From assembly GCA_002368715.1 (NCBI GenBank), contig DFEO01000125.1, forward strand, positions 1-38,756: a DNA stretch of 38,756 bases, written 5' to 3'. Every line of letters begins with the position of its first letter. Position 1 is the stretch's first letter. The translations under genes were made by a program, and so were the position numbers. This document shows, in pieces, positions 14,862 through 23,570 of this stretch. Below the pieces are notes generated by a model. The model made no database searches. It saw only the letters and a list, made by a program, of their open reading frames with translations, and was not told the DNA's origin. Source of the DNA: Ruminococcus sp. UBA3800. GTDB lineage: Bacteria > Bacillota > Clostridia > Oscillospirales > Ruminococcaceae.

Positions 14862-15293
14862 TCAGGACATCTTGTGGGGCTGACATTCTATCTTCACATC
14901 AAAATCTCCCACATAGCTGGAATTGACATCTATCACATAGTGAAATTCCAGAAGACCTCCGTCTGCACCGACCGTAGACTTTATGCTGGTGGCATTTATG
15001 CCCACCATAAACTCTCCGTACGGTGTCCCGTAGGCACAGTGGTGCTTTTTGCCCATCTCTATAACAAGGTTTGAAACAACGCTGCCTCTGCGGTTCATAA
15101 CGACCTTGTTGCTGTTGAAAAACTCCAGCGACGTCGTGCTTCCCTCAAAGCCTGTGGCTTCTGTCTCCTCATAGGAGATTATATAGCCCCCATCCGTCAT
15201 CTCAAGAGTGCCCAGCGAAAGAAGCTCGGTCTCCTCGGTGTCGCTGCCGTCGTTCTGCCTGCTGAGAAGCCTTATAGATACATCCTTTTTCAA
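14862..15293 (-). CDS. DUF1934 family beta-barrel protein (YwiB-like)
   Basis: This 143-residue protein matches the DUF1934 pattern: VSIRLLSRQND at the start, GGYIISYEETEATGFEGS, LEFFNSNKVVMNRRG and LVIEMGKKHHCAYGTPYGEF near the middle. The family folds as a small lipocalin-like barrel; its role is not established. The start was set at TTG 15293 because GGAGG lies seven bases upstream and the protein then begins like its relatives; a GTG at 15317 lacks good spacing. It follows murI by 31 bases and is the last gene of the ddl-murI operon. Confidence 0.8.
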   Translation of the reverse strand: MKKDVSIRLLSRQNDGSDTEETELLSLGTLEMTDGGYIISYEETEATGFEGSTTSLEFFNSNKVVMNRRGSVVSNLVIEMGKKHHCAYGTPYGEFMVGINATSIKSTVGADGGLLEFHYVIDVNSSYVGDFDVKIECQPHKMS

Positions 15294-15324
15294 TTCAAGA
15301 CCTCCGTTTTGTTTCACCTTTATA

Positions 15325-16143
15325 TCAGCCCTTTTCTGTAAGGCTGACCTTTATTATATCTGCGTTTATATCTCTTCCCAGGAACTTTCTCACATTCTGT
15401 GCAAACAGGCTTGCGCTGTCGGTACAGCACAGACGGATGCGTCCCGGATCATTTCTGTCTGCGGCTTCACCGCTGTCCTTCAGCTGTTTTGCTGCGTGTC
15501 CCGCAAGCTCGGCGCTCGAGGAGATGAGCTTCACTCCCCTGCCCATATACTCGGATATGACCTCCGAGAAATGAGGAAAATGCGTGCAGCCCAGTATCAG
15601 CGTATCAACGCCTGCTTCCCTTATGGCTCTGAGGTACTCCTCGGTAAAGAACCTTGCCGGCGGACAGTCAGGCGAGGTATAGCCGTTTTCTGCCAGCGGC
15701 ACCAGCATAGGACAAGCCTTGCCCGTGACCGATATGCCGCTGTCAAGAGAAGCGAGCTGTCTGTCATAGGCTCCTGTGCTTATGGATGCTCCCGTTGCGA
15801 TAATGCCTATCTTCTTGTTTTCGGTCGCCTTATATGCCGCTTCCACCGCAGGTGTCACCACACCGCTTATCGGCACGCCGATGCTCTCGCTGTCGATAGC
15901 ATCCAGCACAGAGGAGACCGTTCCGCAGGCCACAAGTATCATTTTTACTTCATGCCTTTTAAGAAAAGCTATATCCTCTTTCGCATACTCGATTATGGTG
16001 TCTCTGCTCCTTGTTCCATAGGGCACACGGGCAGTATCACCAAGATATACTATATCCTCATTGGGCATGAGGCGCATAAGTTCCTCCACGCAGGAGAGCC
16101 CTCCCACGCCCGAGTCGAAAACACCTATCGGCGCATTATTCAT
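15325..16143 (-). CDS. murI: Glutamate racemase
   Basis: MurI converts L- to D-glutamate for peptidoglycan. The 272-residue protein has PIGVFDSGVGGLS with the Asp-Ser pair, YLGDTARVPYG, the first catalytic Cys in LVACGTVSS and the second in ILGCTHFPHF. In most MurI proteins the first motif reads ACNT; here the Asn is replaced by Gly. The Cys pair is intact, so activity is still likely. ATG 16143 has a GGGGG-type site upstream and lies inside the end of ddl (8-base overlap), implying translational coupling. Aspartate racemase or a racemase-like protein is a less likely alternative, because of the D-Ala ligase neighbour. Confidence 0.9.
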   Translation of the reverse strand: MNNAPIGVFDSGVGGLSCVEELMRLMPNEDIVYLGDTARVPYGTRSRDTIIEYAKEDIAFLKRHEVKMILVACGTVSSVLDAIDSESIGVPISGVVTPAVEAAYKATENKKIGIIATGASISTGAYDRQLASLDSGISVTGKACPMLVPLAENGYTSPDCPPARFFTEEYLRAIREAGVDTLILGCTHFPHFSEVISEYMGRGVKLISSSAELAGHAAKQLKDSGEAADRNDPGRIRLCCTDSASLFAQNVRKFLGRDINADIIKVSLTEKG

Positions 16144-17212
16144 AGTCGACCCCCGCTCTGTCAAGGGCAAGCTTTATAAGTCTGTCCTCCTGCTCCGCAA
16201 AGCTGATGCCTGCGTGCTCCATAAGCTTTGGATACATACTTATGGGAGTATGGCCGGGCATGGTGTTTATCTCGTTGAGGATCACCTCTCCCTTTTCTGT
16301 CAGGAAGAAATCCACTCTCGAAAGTCCGCAGCAGCCGATAGCCTTATAAGCCTTTACGGCTGTCTCCCTGATAAGCTCCGAGCTCTCCTCGGGAATGTTT
16401 GCAGGGATATAGGTCTTTGACTCTGCGTTATTGTATTTTGCGTCAAAATCGTAAAACTCGTTGGCGGCAGCTATCTCGCCCACAGCCGAAGCAAAGGGCT
16501 CGGTGTTGCCCATAACGGCACACTCGCACTCACGGCCGATGACCTCTTCCTCAACGACAACTATCCTGTCATGAGCGAATGCAAGCTTTATTCCGGCCTT
16601 GAGCTCTTCAAGATCCCTGACCTTGGAGATGCCCACCGAGGAGCCGCAGTTCGCAGGCTTTACATACATAGGATAAGAAAGCCCGGCCTCACACTCGGCA
16701 CATTTTTCGTCCAGCTTTGCGCTGTCGGAAAGCTGGATCTTGACCCACTTTGCCATCCTGATACCGTGCTGTTCGAGAATGGTGTGGGTAACGCTCTTAT
16801 CCATACAGCAGGCGGAAGAGATAAGGTCACAGCCAACATAAGGTATCTCCGCCAGATCAAGAAGCCCCTGAATCGTGCCGTCCTCGCCGTTCTTTCCGTG
16901 TATAACGGGGAACACCACATCTATCCTGACTTTTGAAACGTCGTCACCGTTAAAGGTTATTATCCCCTTATGTATAGGGTCGGGGCTGATGACGCAGGGC
17001 AGATTGTCGGGATAGTTCTCCCAGCTTCCGTCCTTTATCATATCGGGGTCGCCCATAAAGCGGAACCAGTGGCCCTTTTTTGTTATGCCCACCATAACGA
17101 TATCATATTTGTCCTTAGGTATCGAAGCTATTATATGTGATGCCGATATCAGCGAGATATCATGCTCGTTAGACCTTCCGCCGAAAACGACAGCCACCTT
17201 TATCCTTGCCAA
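16136..17212 (-). CDS. ddl: D-alanine--D-alanine ligase
   Basis: Ddl joins two D-Ala with ATP for the peptidoglycan stem. The 358-residue ATP-grasp protein has VAVVFGGRSNEHDIS, FPVIHGKNGEDGTIQGLL, PMYVKPANCGSSVGISK, EFYDFDAKY and VILNEINTMPGHTPISMYP. The Lys-Tyr pair in DAKY corresponds to Lys215-Tyr216 of E. coli DdlB; Tyr there is typical of D-Ala-D-Ala rather than D-Ala-D-Lac ligases. The exact start is uncertain: TTG 17212 sits about 10 bases after GAGGG and gives the usual MARIKVAVVFGG beginning, while GTG 17221 abuts the site. It is the first gene of the ddl-murI-DUF1934 operon. Confidence 0.92.
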   Translation of the reverse strand: MARIKVAVVFGGRSNEHDISLISASHIIASIPKDKYDIVMVGITKKGHWFRFMGDPDMIKDGSWENYPDNLPCVISPDPIHKGIITFNGDDVSKVRIDVVFPVIHGKNGEDGTIQGLLDLAEIPYVGCDLISSACCMDKSVTHTILEQHGIRMAKWVKIQLSDSAKLDEKCAECEAGLSYPMYVKPANCGSSVGISKVRDLEELKAGIKLAFAHDRIVVVEEEVIGRECECAVMGNTEPFASAVGEIAAANEFYDFDAKYNNAESKTYIPANIPEESSELIRETAVKAYKAIGCCGLSRVDFFLTEKGEVILNEINTMPGHTPISMYPKLMEHAGISFAEQEDRLIKLALDRAGVDYE

Positions 17213-17273
17213 TGATAACACACCCTCACTTGTACAAAAGCGTAAGCTTTGCCTATATTTGTCATACCCTATT

Positions 17274-17302
17274 ATTATACCACATTATATGTCAAATGTA
17301 AA
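17274..17302 (-). promoter_or_regulatory. Promoter of the ddl-murI operon
   Basis: TTTACA (17297-17302, minus) and TATAAT (17274-17279) are 17 bases apart. Confidence 0.75.
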
Positions 17303-17330
17303 GGTATCATTCCAAACTTTCTCCCAAAGC

Positions 17331-17366
17331 ACAAAACAGCCCGAAAGCTGATACACTCTTTCGGGC
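17331..17366 (-). terminator. Terminator of the recA-recX-lipoprotein operon
   Basis: GCCCGAAAG (17339-17347) pairs with CTTTCGGGC (17358-17366), followed on the minus strand by TGTTTTGTG. Confidence 0.8.
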
Positions 17367-17376
17367 AGATTTGCCA

Positions 17377-18222
17377 TTATTCCGGCTCAGTATTCTCTGT
17401 GGGGTACTCGATGATGAGCTGTGAGTCCACAGCTTCGCCCCAAAGGATATGGTCAAGCTTGCCATCGTCAAGGAACACCGCAAAATAAGTGTCCTTTACA
17501 TCATCAGGCAGCTGCTCCTTTATGCGCTTTACAAATTCGTCGTCCTCGGATGACAGATAATTTATAAACTCAAACTCATAGTCCTCGCTCTTCGACAGCT
17601 CATCAAAGGCGGTCTGGGCGGCATCATAAACAGCCTTGGCATTGTCCCTTATCTTCTTTGAATACTCATCCTCTATCATCCCGGAAAGATAAGCGTCCGC
17701 CTTGGTGCCGACATAGCATATCTTCCACTGCTTGTCGCTGCTGTCCTGGATAAGGACTATATACTTCGAGACAGGCTCCACGCCCTCTCCATAGGTAGCC
17801 GTTACTGCAAGACCGCAGGCCTTGTCATAGGACTCCTCCACGTTCACCTTCGCAATAAAGCCGCAGTTGTCATGGTCAAACTCGAACTTGAAGTCGTCCT
17901 CGTTATATTCAAACTGCTCACCCGGATCTGTGCTCATAAGATACTCATACCTTGCGGCATAGTAGTCCGACATTATCTTTGTAAGCTCTTCGTCAAAGCC
18001 CTTGCCCTGCGCCTTCATATAGGTTATGGCCACCTTTTTCGGCTCCAGCATCGGGTCTGTCTGCTCTGTGCTGTCATCACTTACGGGTGCGGCGGCGCTG
18101 ACCGCTTCGGTCTGTGCAGGCGCTTCGCTGCTAGTTTCGTTCTCTGTCAGCGAGCAGGCGCATAAAGACAGCGCAAGCACTGCCGCAAGGGCAGCCGTGA
18201 GCCGTCTGATGTTAAAACACAT
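17377..18222 (-). CDS. Predicted lipoprotein of unknown function
   Basis: The 281-residue protein starts with a lipoprotein signal (AALAAVLALSLCAC, cleavage before the second Cys), then a low-complexity Ser/Glu/Ala linker to about residue 60, then an acidic alpha/beta domain with no family I recognise. One region (KYIVLIQDSSDKQWKICYVG) looks like the NTF2-like DUF4878 type folds found in many Firmicute lipoproteins, but this is only a resemblance. It follows recX by 18 bases and shares its terminator, so it is likely cotranscribed with recA, an odd partner for an exported protein. Confidence 0.7.
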   Translation of the reverse strand: MCFNIRRLTAALAAVLALSLCACSLTENETSSEAPAQTEAVSAAAPVSDDSTEQTDPMLEPKKVAITYMKAQGKGFDEELTKIMSDYYAARYEYLMSTDPGEQFEYNEDDFKFEFDHDNCGFIAKVNVEESYDKACGLAVTATYGEGVEPVSKYIVLIQDSSDKQWKICYVGTKADAYLSGMIEDEYSKKIRDNAKAVYDAAQTAFDELSKSEDYEFEFINYLSSEDDEFVKRIKEQLPDDVKDTYFAVFLDDGKLDHILWGEAVDSQLIIEYPTENTEPE

Positions 18223-18240
18223 TGTGTTTCCTCCTTAGTT

Positions 18241-18858
18241 TCAGCCGTCAGCATCCTCGATGATGTCCCTGACGACCCTGTTCACAAGATCGTATGAAAA
18301 GCCCCGTCTTACAAGGGCGTTTTTCACCTTTCTTATCCCTGCCTCGTCATCGAGATATGACGAGTATTTTTTCTCCGCAAACTCTCTTAACCTGTCATAG
18401 GCGCTCTCTTCATACCTTTCGAGCACCTCCTCGGCTATCTGTCTGGTTATGCCCCTTTGTCTGAGCGCCTGCATAGCCTTATAATAGCCATAGCACCTGT
18501 TCTCGACATAGTTTCTGGCAAGCCCCTCGGCATAGCGTCTGTCATTTATCACACCTATCTCCGTGAGCTTATCCATAACACGCTCACAGACATCCTCGGG
18601 GTAGGTCTTCTCAAGCTTTTTATAAAGCTCGATATACGAATAGTCCTTGTAATCGAGCAGATAAAGCGCACGCTCTCTTGCCTTGCGGAAGAGATTTTCA
18701 CAAACTATCTCCTCCCACTCATCGCTGTCAAATTCCATTCCGGCGCTGAGCGAAAAGCGGCTCACTATCTCGGCATTGAGATAGACGTGCTCGCCGTCAT
18801 CAAGCACTATCTCCCATGAAGCGCCCTTATATTTTTCTACACTTTCAAGCCTCGGCAT
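18241..18858 (-). CDS. recX: Regulatory protein RecX
   Basis: RecX binds RecA filaments and modulates their growth. The 205-residue protein is mostly helical with the typical three-helix repeats: ALYLLDYKDYSYIELYKKL, GVINDRRYAEGLARNYVE, and a final ALVRRGFSYDLVNRVV. Its ATG shares one base with the recA stop (TGATG), the common recA-recX arrangement, so translation is coupled. Length and order fit Firmicute RecX proteins. Confidence 0.92.
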   Translation of the reverse strand: MPRLESVEKYKGASWEIVLDDGEHVYLNAEIVSRFSLSAGMEFDSDEWEEIVCENLFRKARERALYLLDYKDYSYIELYKKLEKTYPEDVCERVMDKLTEIGVINDRRYAEGLARNYVENRCYGYYKAMQALRQRGITRQIAEEVLERYEESAYDRLREFAEKKYSSYLDDEAGIRKVKNALVRRGFSYDLVNRVVRDIIEDADG

Positions 18859-20108
18859 CAGTTGTCACCGAGAGTAGACACATCTATCGGCGCAAACTCC
18901 TGAAAGTCATTCTCGGGGTCAGCTATCACCGACTGAGCCGATGCTTTTTTTATTTTTTTGCCCTTGGCTTCATCCTCGGAGGCAGCGGGAGCCGCAGCCT
19001 GAGCGGAAGCGGCAGCATTTGCCTTTGCTTCAAGCTCATCCTGCTTTTTGAGCTTTTCCGTCATCCTGTCTGCATCGAGCTGCTCCATCAGCTTGTCCTC
19101 GACCTCTTTCATTATGTCGGGGTGCCCGAGCAGGAACTCCTTGGCGTTATCTCTGCCCTGACCTATCTTCATCTCGCCGTAGCTGTACCATGCGCCGCCC
19201 TTTTTCACGACATCATAGTCAACAGCCATATCCAGCACCTCGCCGACTCTGGAAATACCCTTGCCGTACATTATATCGAATTCGCACTCCTTGAATGGCG
19301 GAGCAACCTTGTTCTTTACCACCTTGCATCTGGTGCGGTTGCCTATCACCTCTGAGCCGTTCTTTATCTGCTCGCCTCTTCTGACCTCGATACGCACAGA
19401 AGAATAGAACTTGAGCGCACGGCCTCCGGGAGTGGTCTCGGGGTTGCCGTACATAACACCTATCTTCTCTCTGACCTGGTTGATGAAAACAGCCGTGGTA
19501 TTGCTCTTTCCGATAACACCTGTCAGCTTCTTCATTGCCTGAGACATGAGCCTTGCCAGCTGACCCACATGGGTATCGCCCATTTCGCCGTCGATCTCGG
19601 CCTTTGTCACCATTGCGGCCACCGAGTCGATAACGATACAGTCGATAGCGCCCGAACGTGTGAGCGCCTCTGCTATCTCCAGAGCCTGCTCTCCGCTGTC
19701 CGGCTGAGAGACCAGCATAGAGTCGATATCCACTCCCAGATTCTTGGCATAAACAGGATCAAGAGCGTGCTCGACGTCGATAAAAGCCACCTCTCCGCCC
19801 ATCTTCTGTGCCTCTGCGATAATGTGCAGAGCCACTGTCGTTTTGCCCGAGGACTCGGGTCCGTAGATCTCGATTATCCTTCCTCTGGGCACTCCGCCGA
19901 TACCAAGCGCCAGATCGAGAGTCATGGAGCCTGTTGGTATAGACTCAACATCCATAGTCCTTGCGTCGCCCAGCTTCATTATAGCTCCCTTTCCGAACTG
20001 CTTTTCTATATAAGCCATCGCAGTTTCAAGAGCCTTTTTCTTCTCTGCCGAATCGGTTATCTTGATAGCCGTAGCCTTTTCTGCCTTTTTCTTCTTATCA
20101 GCTGCCAT
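18858..20108 (-). CDS. recA: Recombinase RecA
   Basis: RecA forms ATP-dependent filaments on single-stranded DNA for recombination and SOS induction. The 416-residue protein has Walker A GPESSGKT, the [11 protein letters not shown]alker B region, loop L1 ([12 protein letters not shown]) and loop L2 ([22 protein letters not shown]). The C-terminus is longer than usual, with about 60 residues rich in Ala, Lys and Glu, ending in VSTLGDN. ATG 20108 follows AAAGGAAAG with good spacing; a TTG further upstream is less likely. The gene starts a recA-recX-lipoprotein operon. A palindrome near 20179-20189 may be an operator. Confidence 0.97.
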   Translation of the reverse strand: MAADKKKKAEKATAIKITDSAEKKKALETAMAYIEKQFGKGAIMKLGDARTMDVESIPTGSMTLDLALGIGGVPRGRIIEIYGPESSGKTTVALHIIAEAQKMGGEVAFIDVEHALDPVYAKNLGVDIDSMLVSQPDSGEQALEIAEALTRSGAIDCIVIDSVAAMVTKAEIDGEMGDTHVGQLARLMSQAMKKLTGVIGKSNTTAVFINQVREKIGVMYGNPETTPGGRALKFYSSVRIEVRRGEQIKNGSEVIGNRTRCKVVKNKVAPPFKECEFDIMYGKGISRVGEVLDMAVDYDVVKKGGAWYSYGEMKIGQGRDNAKEFLLGHPDIMKEVEDKLMEQLDADRMTEKLKKQDELEAKANAAASAQAAAPAASEDEAKGKKIKKASAQSVIADPENDFQEFAPIDVSTLGDN

Positions 20109-20170
20109 ATTGATCTTTCCTTTCAAAGTGATCTCGGGGCTGTCCCCTATCTACATATCTGCATATATAT

Positions 20171-20189
20171 ACTATACAACACTAAGTGT
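20171..20189 (-). promoter_or_regulatory. Putative recA promoter region with palindrome ACACTAAGTGT
   Basis: TATAGT (minus, 20171-20176) is a plausible -10 box about 63 bases before recA, and the perfect 5+1+5 palindrome ACACT-A-AGTGT (20179-20189) sits just upstream, between -10 and -35. No good -35 box is present. The palindrome differs from the GAAC-N4-GTTC LexA box of Bacillus. Confidence 0.35.
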
Positions 20190-20211
20190 CCGTTTGTCTG
20201 TACAGCAAAAC

Positions 20212-21072
20212 TTAAATTCCGATACCGAAGATACACCTGACCTTACCGAAAGCGTCCTTTTTCCACCGGACGTTTTTTAGCCCGTGCTGTATCATCATCT
20301 GCGCCACGCTCTGCTCCTGGTCTATGCCAAGCTCAAACATCAGCATACCGCCCGCTTTCAGCTTTTTTGACCAGATACGGGTAATGTCCCTGTAAAGGTC
20401 CAGCCCGTCCTCTCCGCCGAAAAGCGCCTGCTCGGGTTCAAAGGTGACCTCCCGCTGGAGCTCCTTCATATCCTGAGCGGTCAGATAAGGCGGATTGCAG
20501 ATGATAAGGTCCGCATCGGGAAGGCTATCCGCCGTCTGCGTCATCGTTACATCGCCCTTTATCGCCTCGGCATTATGGACTTTGTTTATTTTCAGGTTCT
20601 GTTCGAGATACACAAGCGCATCATCGGAGTGCTCGACGCAGAACACCCTCTCGCAGTCAAGCTGCTTTGCCGCTGCGATGCCGATGCATCCGCTTCCCGA
20701 ACAGAGGTCTATGACTGTCAGCCCCTTTCGGGTCCCCATCCTTGCTTTTGACAGGCTTATGAGAAGTTCTGTTTCGGGTCTGGGGATAAGCACGCCCTTA
20801 CCCACCTTTATCGGCAGGCCGTAAAACTCCCACTCGCCCAATATATACTGGAGCGGTTCACCCGAGAGCCGTCTTTCGGTCAGCTCATCCACATCAGCGA
20901 TGAGCGCCCCGTCCGCCTCAGCATCCAGCGCATTGCCGTAGGCCGGACCGCTTCGGCAGTCCGTACCCGTAGCAAGGGCAAAAAGCTCGGCGGCCTCCAT
21001 AGCCGTGTTTTCAAGTCCTGCCTGCTCAAGCCTTTCCCGGGCGTTTTTGAGAAGCTCTCTTCCGGTCACCAC
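20212..21072 (-). CDS. prmC: Release factor glutamine methyltransferase
   Basis: PrmC methylates the GGQ glutamine of release factors RF1 and RF2, using S-adenosylmethionine. The 286-residue protein has an N-terminal helical domain (about 1-75), PLQYILGEWEFYG, the SAM-binding VIDLCSGSGCIGIAAA, and the catalytic LIICNPPYLT. The start is GTG 21072, with GGGAG seven bases upstream; it overlaps the end of the DUF1385 gene by 7 bases. In clostridia DUF1385 and prmC are often neighbours, often with prfA, which is not present here. Confidence 0.93.
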   Translation of the reverse strand: MVTGRELLKNARERLEQAGLENTAMEAAELFALATGTDCRSGPAYGNALDAEADGALIADVDELTERRLSGEPLQYILGEWEFYGLPIKVGKGVLIPRPETELLISLSKARMGTRKGLTVIDLCSGSGCIGIAAAKQLDCERVFCVEHSDDALVYLEQNLKINKVHNAEAIKGDVTMTQTADSLPDADLIICNPPYLTAQDMKELQREVTFEPEQALFGGEDGLDLYRDITRIWSKKLKAGGMLMFELGIDQEQSVAQMMIQHGLKNVRWKKDAFGKVRCIFGIGI

Positions 21073-22025
21073 AGATCAGCTCCCTTTTGATCGGGGATAC
21101 ACTCCTTTATCGCTGTTATAGCACACTCGATCTGCTTGTCGTTCGGCTCCTTGGTGGTTATTCTCTGTATCCACAGACCCGGTGCCGAAATAACACGGGT
21201 GACGGGGTTATCATACTTGCCTGCAAGTCTTATCAGCTCAAAAGCTATACCTGTTACCACAGGCAGGAGTGCGATCTTGAAGATCACTCTGAGCGCCAGG
21301 TTCTTCCACGAAACGTTAAATATAGTAGTCACGAATATGCTTATGAAGAGTACAAGGAAAATAAAGCTCGTTCCGCACCTTGGGTGAAAGCGGCACTGTT
21401 TTCTCACGTTCTCCACCGTCAGCTCCTCACAGCTCTCATAGCAGGCGATAGTCTTGTGCTCTGCACCGTGGTACTCATAGGTTATGGCCATATCCTTCAT
21501 AAGCCTTGTCAGCGAGGTGTAGCCGATGAACACAGCCATTTTTATAAGACCCTCACAAACGTTCCTTGCAAACTTAGGCATAGAAACGACATACCAGGTG
21601 AGCTTGTCCACCACCAATGACGGCAGCCAGATAAACAGCACCACCGCCATAGCCACACCGACCACCATAGCCAGTCCGCTGACTATCGGCATTATCTTGC
21701 TTCCAAGCTTTTCGGTGAGCCATTTTTCAAACTTTGTTTCGGGCTCCTCGTCCTCCTCGGTCATCTGCTTGTCCGCAGACTTCATAAGACACTTATAGCC
21801 CAGCACCAGCGATGTGATAAAGCTGAATATCCCTCTCACGAAGGGGACTTTTTTATACCATGCCTTACCGCCCTTTACATCCCAGGTCTCAAGGTCTATC
21901 TCTCCGTTCGGCAGCCGGCAGGCCATAGCTCCCTTTTCGGGTCCGCGCATCATAACGCCCTCGATGACCGCCTGACCGCCTATGCTGGTCTTGAACTGTT
22001 GTTTTGTCTCATTCTCCCTGCTCAT
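21066..22025 (-). CDS. DUF1385 family membrane protein (YqhQ-like)
   Basis: The 319-residue protein has the family signature SIGGQAVIEGVMMRGP near the N-terminus, a motif EYHGAEHKTIACYE with a likely metal-binding His-Glu-His, and HPRCGTSFIFLVLF, plus four or so membrane segments (for example VSGLAMVVGVAMAVVLFIWL). The function is not established. The start at 22025 overlaps the histidine kinase end by 17 bases; GGAGG lies about 12 bases upstream, slightly far. It is followed by prmC with a 7-base overlap, so all lie in one transcript with the two-component genes. Confidence 0.88.
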   Translation of the reverse strand: MSRENETKQQFKTSIGGQAVIEGVMMRGPEKGAMACRLPNGEIDLETWDVKGGKAWYKKVPFVRGIFSFITSLVLGYKCLMKSADKQMTEEDEEPETKFEKWLTEKLGSKIMPIVSGLAMVVGVAMAVVLFIWLPSLVVDKLTWYVVSMPKFARNVCEGLIKMAVFIGYTSLTRLMKDMAITYEYHGAEHKTIACYESCEELTVENVRKQCRFHPRCGTSFIFLVLFISIFVTTIFNVSWKNLALRVIFKIALLPVVTGIAFELIRLAGKYDNPVTRVISAPGLWIQRITTKEPNDKQIECAITAIKECIPDQKGADLW

Positions 22026-23538
22026 CTGCTGCCAAATCCTCCTGCTCTTTGGGTGGGTCTGTCGAGATAAGCTCGACATTCACCGTCGGGTTGTTTGCGG
22101 TATCGCTCTTTGTTTTCTGTTCTATACAGGGCAGGGTTATCATAACAGTTGTGCCGACGCCCTGCTCGCTGTCGATATCAAGCGTTCCTCCGTGGCGCTG
22201 GATTATCTCATCCGCCACCGCAAGACCTATTCCTGAGCCTCGCCTTGTGTGGTTGGCTTTGAAAAACTTTGTCTTAATCTTGGGCAGGTCATCCTTCGAG
22301 ATGCCTATGCCGGTGTCCGAGATAGATATACATATCTCGCCGTCCTCTTCATATGCCTCCACCGAAACGGTATCGCCCTTGTCCGAATACTTGATAGCGT
22401 TATCAACGATATTGATGAACACCTGTCTTAGCCTGTTCTTGTCGCCATAAACAAAGGACAGCATCTCGGGCTCGTAATAATCGAGCTTTATACCCAGCGC
22501 CCTAGCTCTCTCCTGATAGATGAGCACCGTTTCGGTAAGCTCTGCCAGGATGTCTATTGTGTCCATTACAAGGGTGAGGCGGTTGTCCTGTATCCTTGAA
22601 AAGTCGAGAAGCTCCTCCACCATCTGCGAAAGCCTTTCGGTCTCGCTGGTGATGACTCTCATTCCCTTTTTAAAGGTCTCCTCATCCTCATACATCACGG
22701 TAACGGTCTCCGTCCAGCCCTTTATGGCTGTCAGGGGCGTTCTCAGCTCATGTGACACCGAGGATATGAACTCGTTTTTCATCTGCTCGGTATTTGAAAG
22801 CTCCTGCGCCATATAATTTATCGAGTCGCAGAGCTCGCCCAGCTCATCATCACGCTGTTTTTCTATTCTTTCCCTGAAATCCCCCGTTGCAAACTTTCTT
22901 GCAACGTCATTAACGTTTCTGATAGGGATAACTATCGACTTTATAAAGAAAAGACCCGAGAAAAGCATGAGCAGGATTATCGCCAGTACCACTCCCGTCA
23001 TTATCACGGTAAGCATAATTATCTGGCTGTCGATATTCTTCATCGAGGAGAGCATCCTCACCGCCTCATACTCGCTTCCCTTCGGCGATATCACCGACGT
23101 GAGCGCCAGCACCTTTTCTCCCGTTTCCAGCTCATAGATCTGCGAAGCTGTCCCCGTTTCGGACTTCTTCGCATCTATGTAGTCCTGCATATTATCCTTG
23201 CCCGACGGCGAAAACCCCGATGACGTCACATCCGCCACACCGTTCGTCTTTATCGCCATCAGCTCGATCTTGTCCTTGTCCTCATAGCTCTCGACTATCG
23301 AACGTATCTGGGAATTATAATTTGTCTGTTCCTCGCCCGAGGTGTTCATTATCGCAGTGGTCACTATCTTCATTCTCGAAGTCAGATACTGTCTTGCGGA
23401 GCTGTAATAGTAGTTTCGCACAAGAAAGATCAGCAGCACCTCGATAATGAGCAGCACAGCCGTTACCGCACCCAGACTGTTTGTCAGCCAGTGGCGGGTT
23501 ATGCTCCTTCGGGCAATGTTATAGTGTGTTTTTTTCAT
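22009..23538 (-). CDS. Sensor histidine kinase, HAMP/HisKA/HATPase type
   Basis: The 509-residue membrane kinase has helix 1 (about 22-41), an extracellular sensor of about 130 residues, helix 2 (about 173-199), a HAMP linker (200-252), a HisKA domain with His263 in SSVSHELRTPLTAIKG, and an ATPase with the N box (INIVDNAIKYS), G1 (DTGIGIS) and G2 (GSGIGLAV). It ends in a disordered acidic tail. It pairs with the OmpR-type regulator just upstream. The start at 23538 lacks a nearby ribosome site, but AAGGG lies behind a small hairpin that would bring it to normal spacing. The extracellular signal is unknown; the co-encoded lipoprotein is a candidate accessory sensor. Confidence 0.93.
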   Translation of the reverse strand: MKKTHYNIARRSITRHWLTNSLGAVTAVLLIIEVLLIFLVRNYYYSSARQYLTSRMKIVTTAIMNTSGEEQTNYNSQIRSIVESYEDKDKIELMAIKTNGVADVTSSGFSPSGKDNMQDYIDAKKSETGTASQIYELETGEKVLALTSVISPKGSEYEAVRMLSSMKNIDSQIIMLTVIMTGVVLAIILLMLFSGLFFIKSIVIPIRNVNDVARKFATGDFRERIEKQRDDELGELCDSINYMAQELSNTEQMKNEFISSVSHELRTPLTAIKGWTETVTVMYEDEETFKKGMRVITSETERLSQMVEELLDFSRIQDNRLTLVMDTIDILAELTETVLIYQERARALGIKLDYYEPEMLSFVYGDKNRLRQVFINIVDNAIKYSDKGDTVSVEAYEEDGEICISISDTGIGISKDDLPKIKTKFFKANHTRRGSGIGLAVADEIIQRHGGTLDIDSEQGVGTTVMITLPCIEQKTKSDTANNPTVNVELISTDPPKEQEDLAADEQGE

Positions 23539-23546
23539 ATATCACA

Positions 23547-23566
23547 ACCGGCGCAGCCGGTCCCTT
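23547..23566 (-). promoter_or_regulatory. Ribosome site and hairpin before the histidine kinase
   Basis: On the minus strand AAGGG (23562-23566) is followed by ACCGGC-TGC-GCCGGT (23547-23561), then TGTGATAT and ATG. Unfolded, the site is too far from the start (about 23 bases); with the hairpin closed, 8 bases separate them. Translation of the kinase may thus depend on this structure. Confidence 0.4.
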
Positions 23567-23570
23567 CATT

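Noticed and set aside
16136..17212. D-Ala-D-Lac ligase (vancomycin-resistance type)
   Set aside because: The Tyr of the Lys-Tyr pair in DAKY is present, which is typical of D-Ala-D-Ala ligases; no vanH or vanX neighbours.
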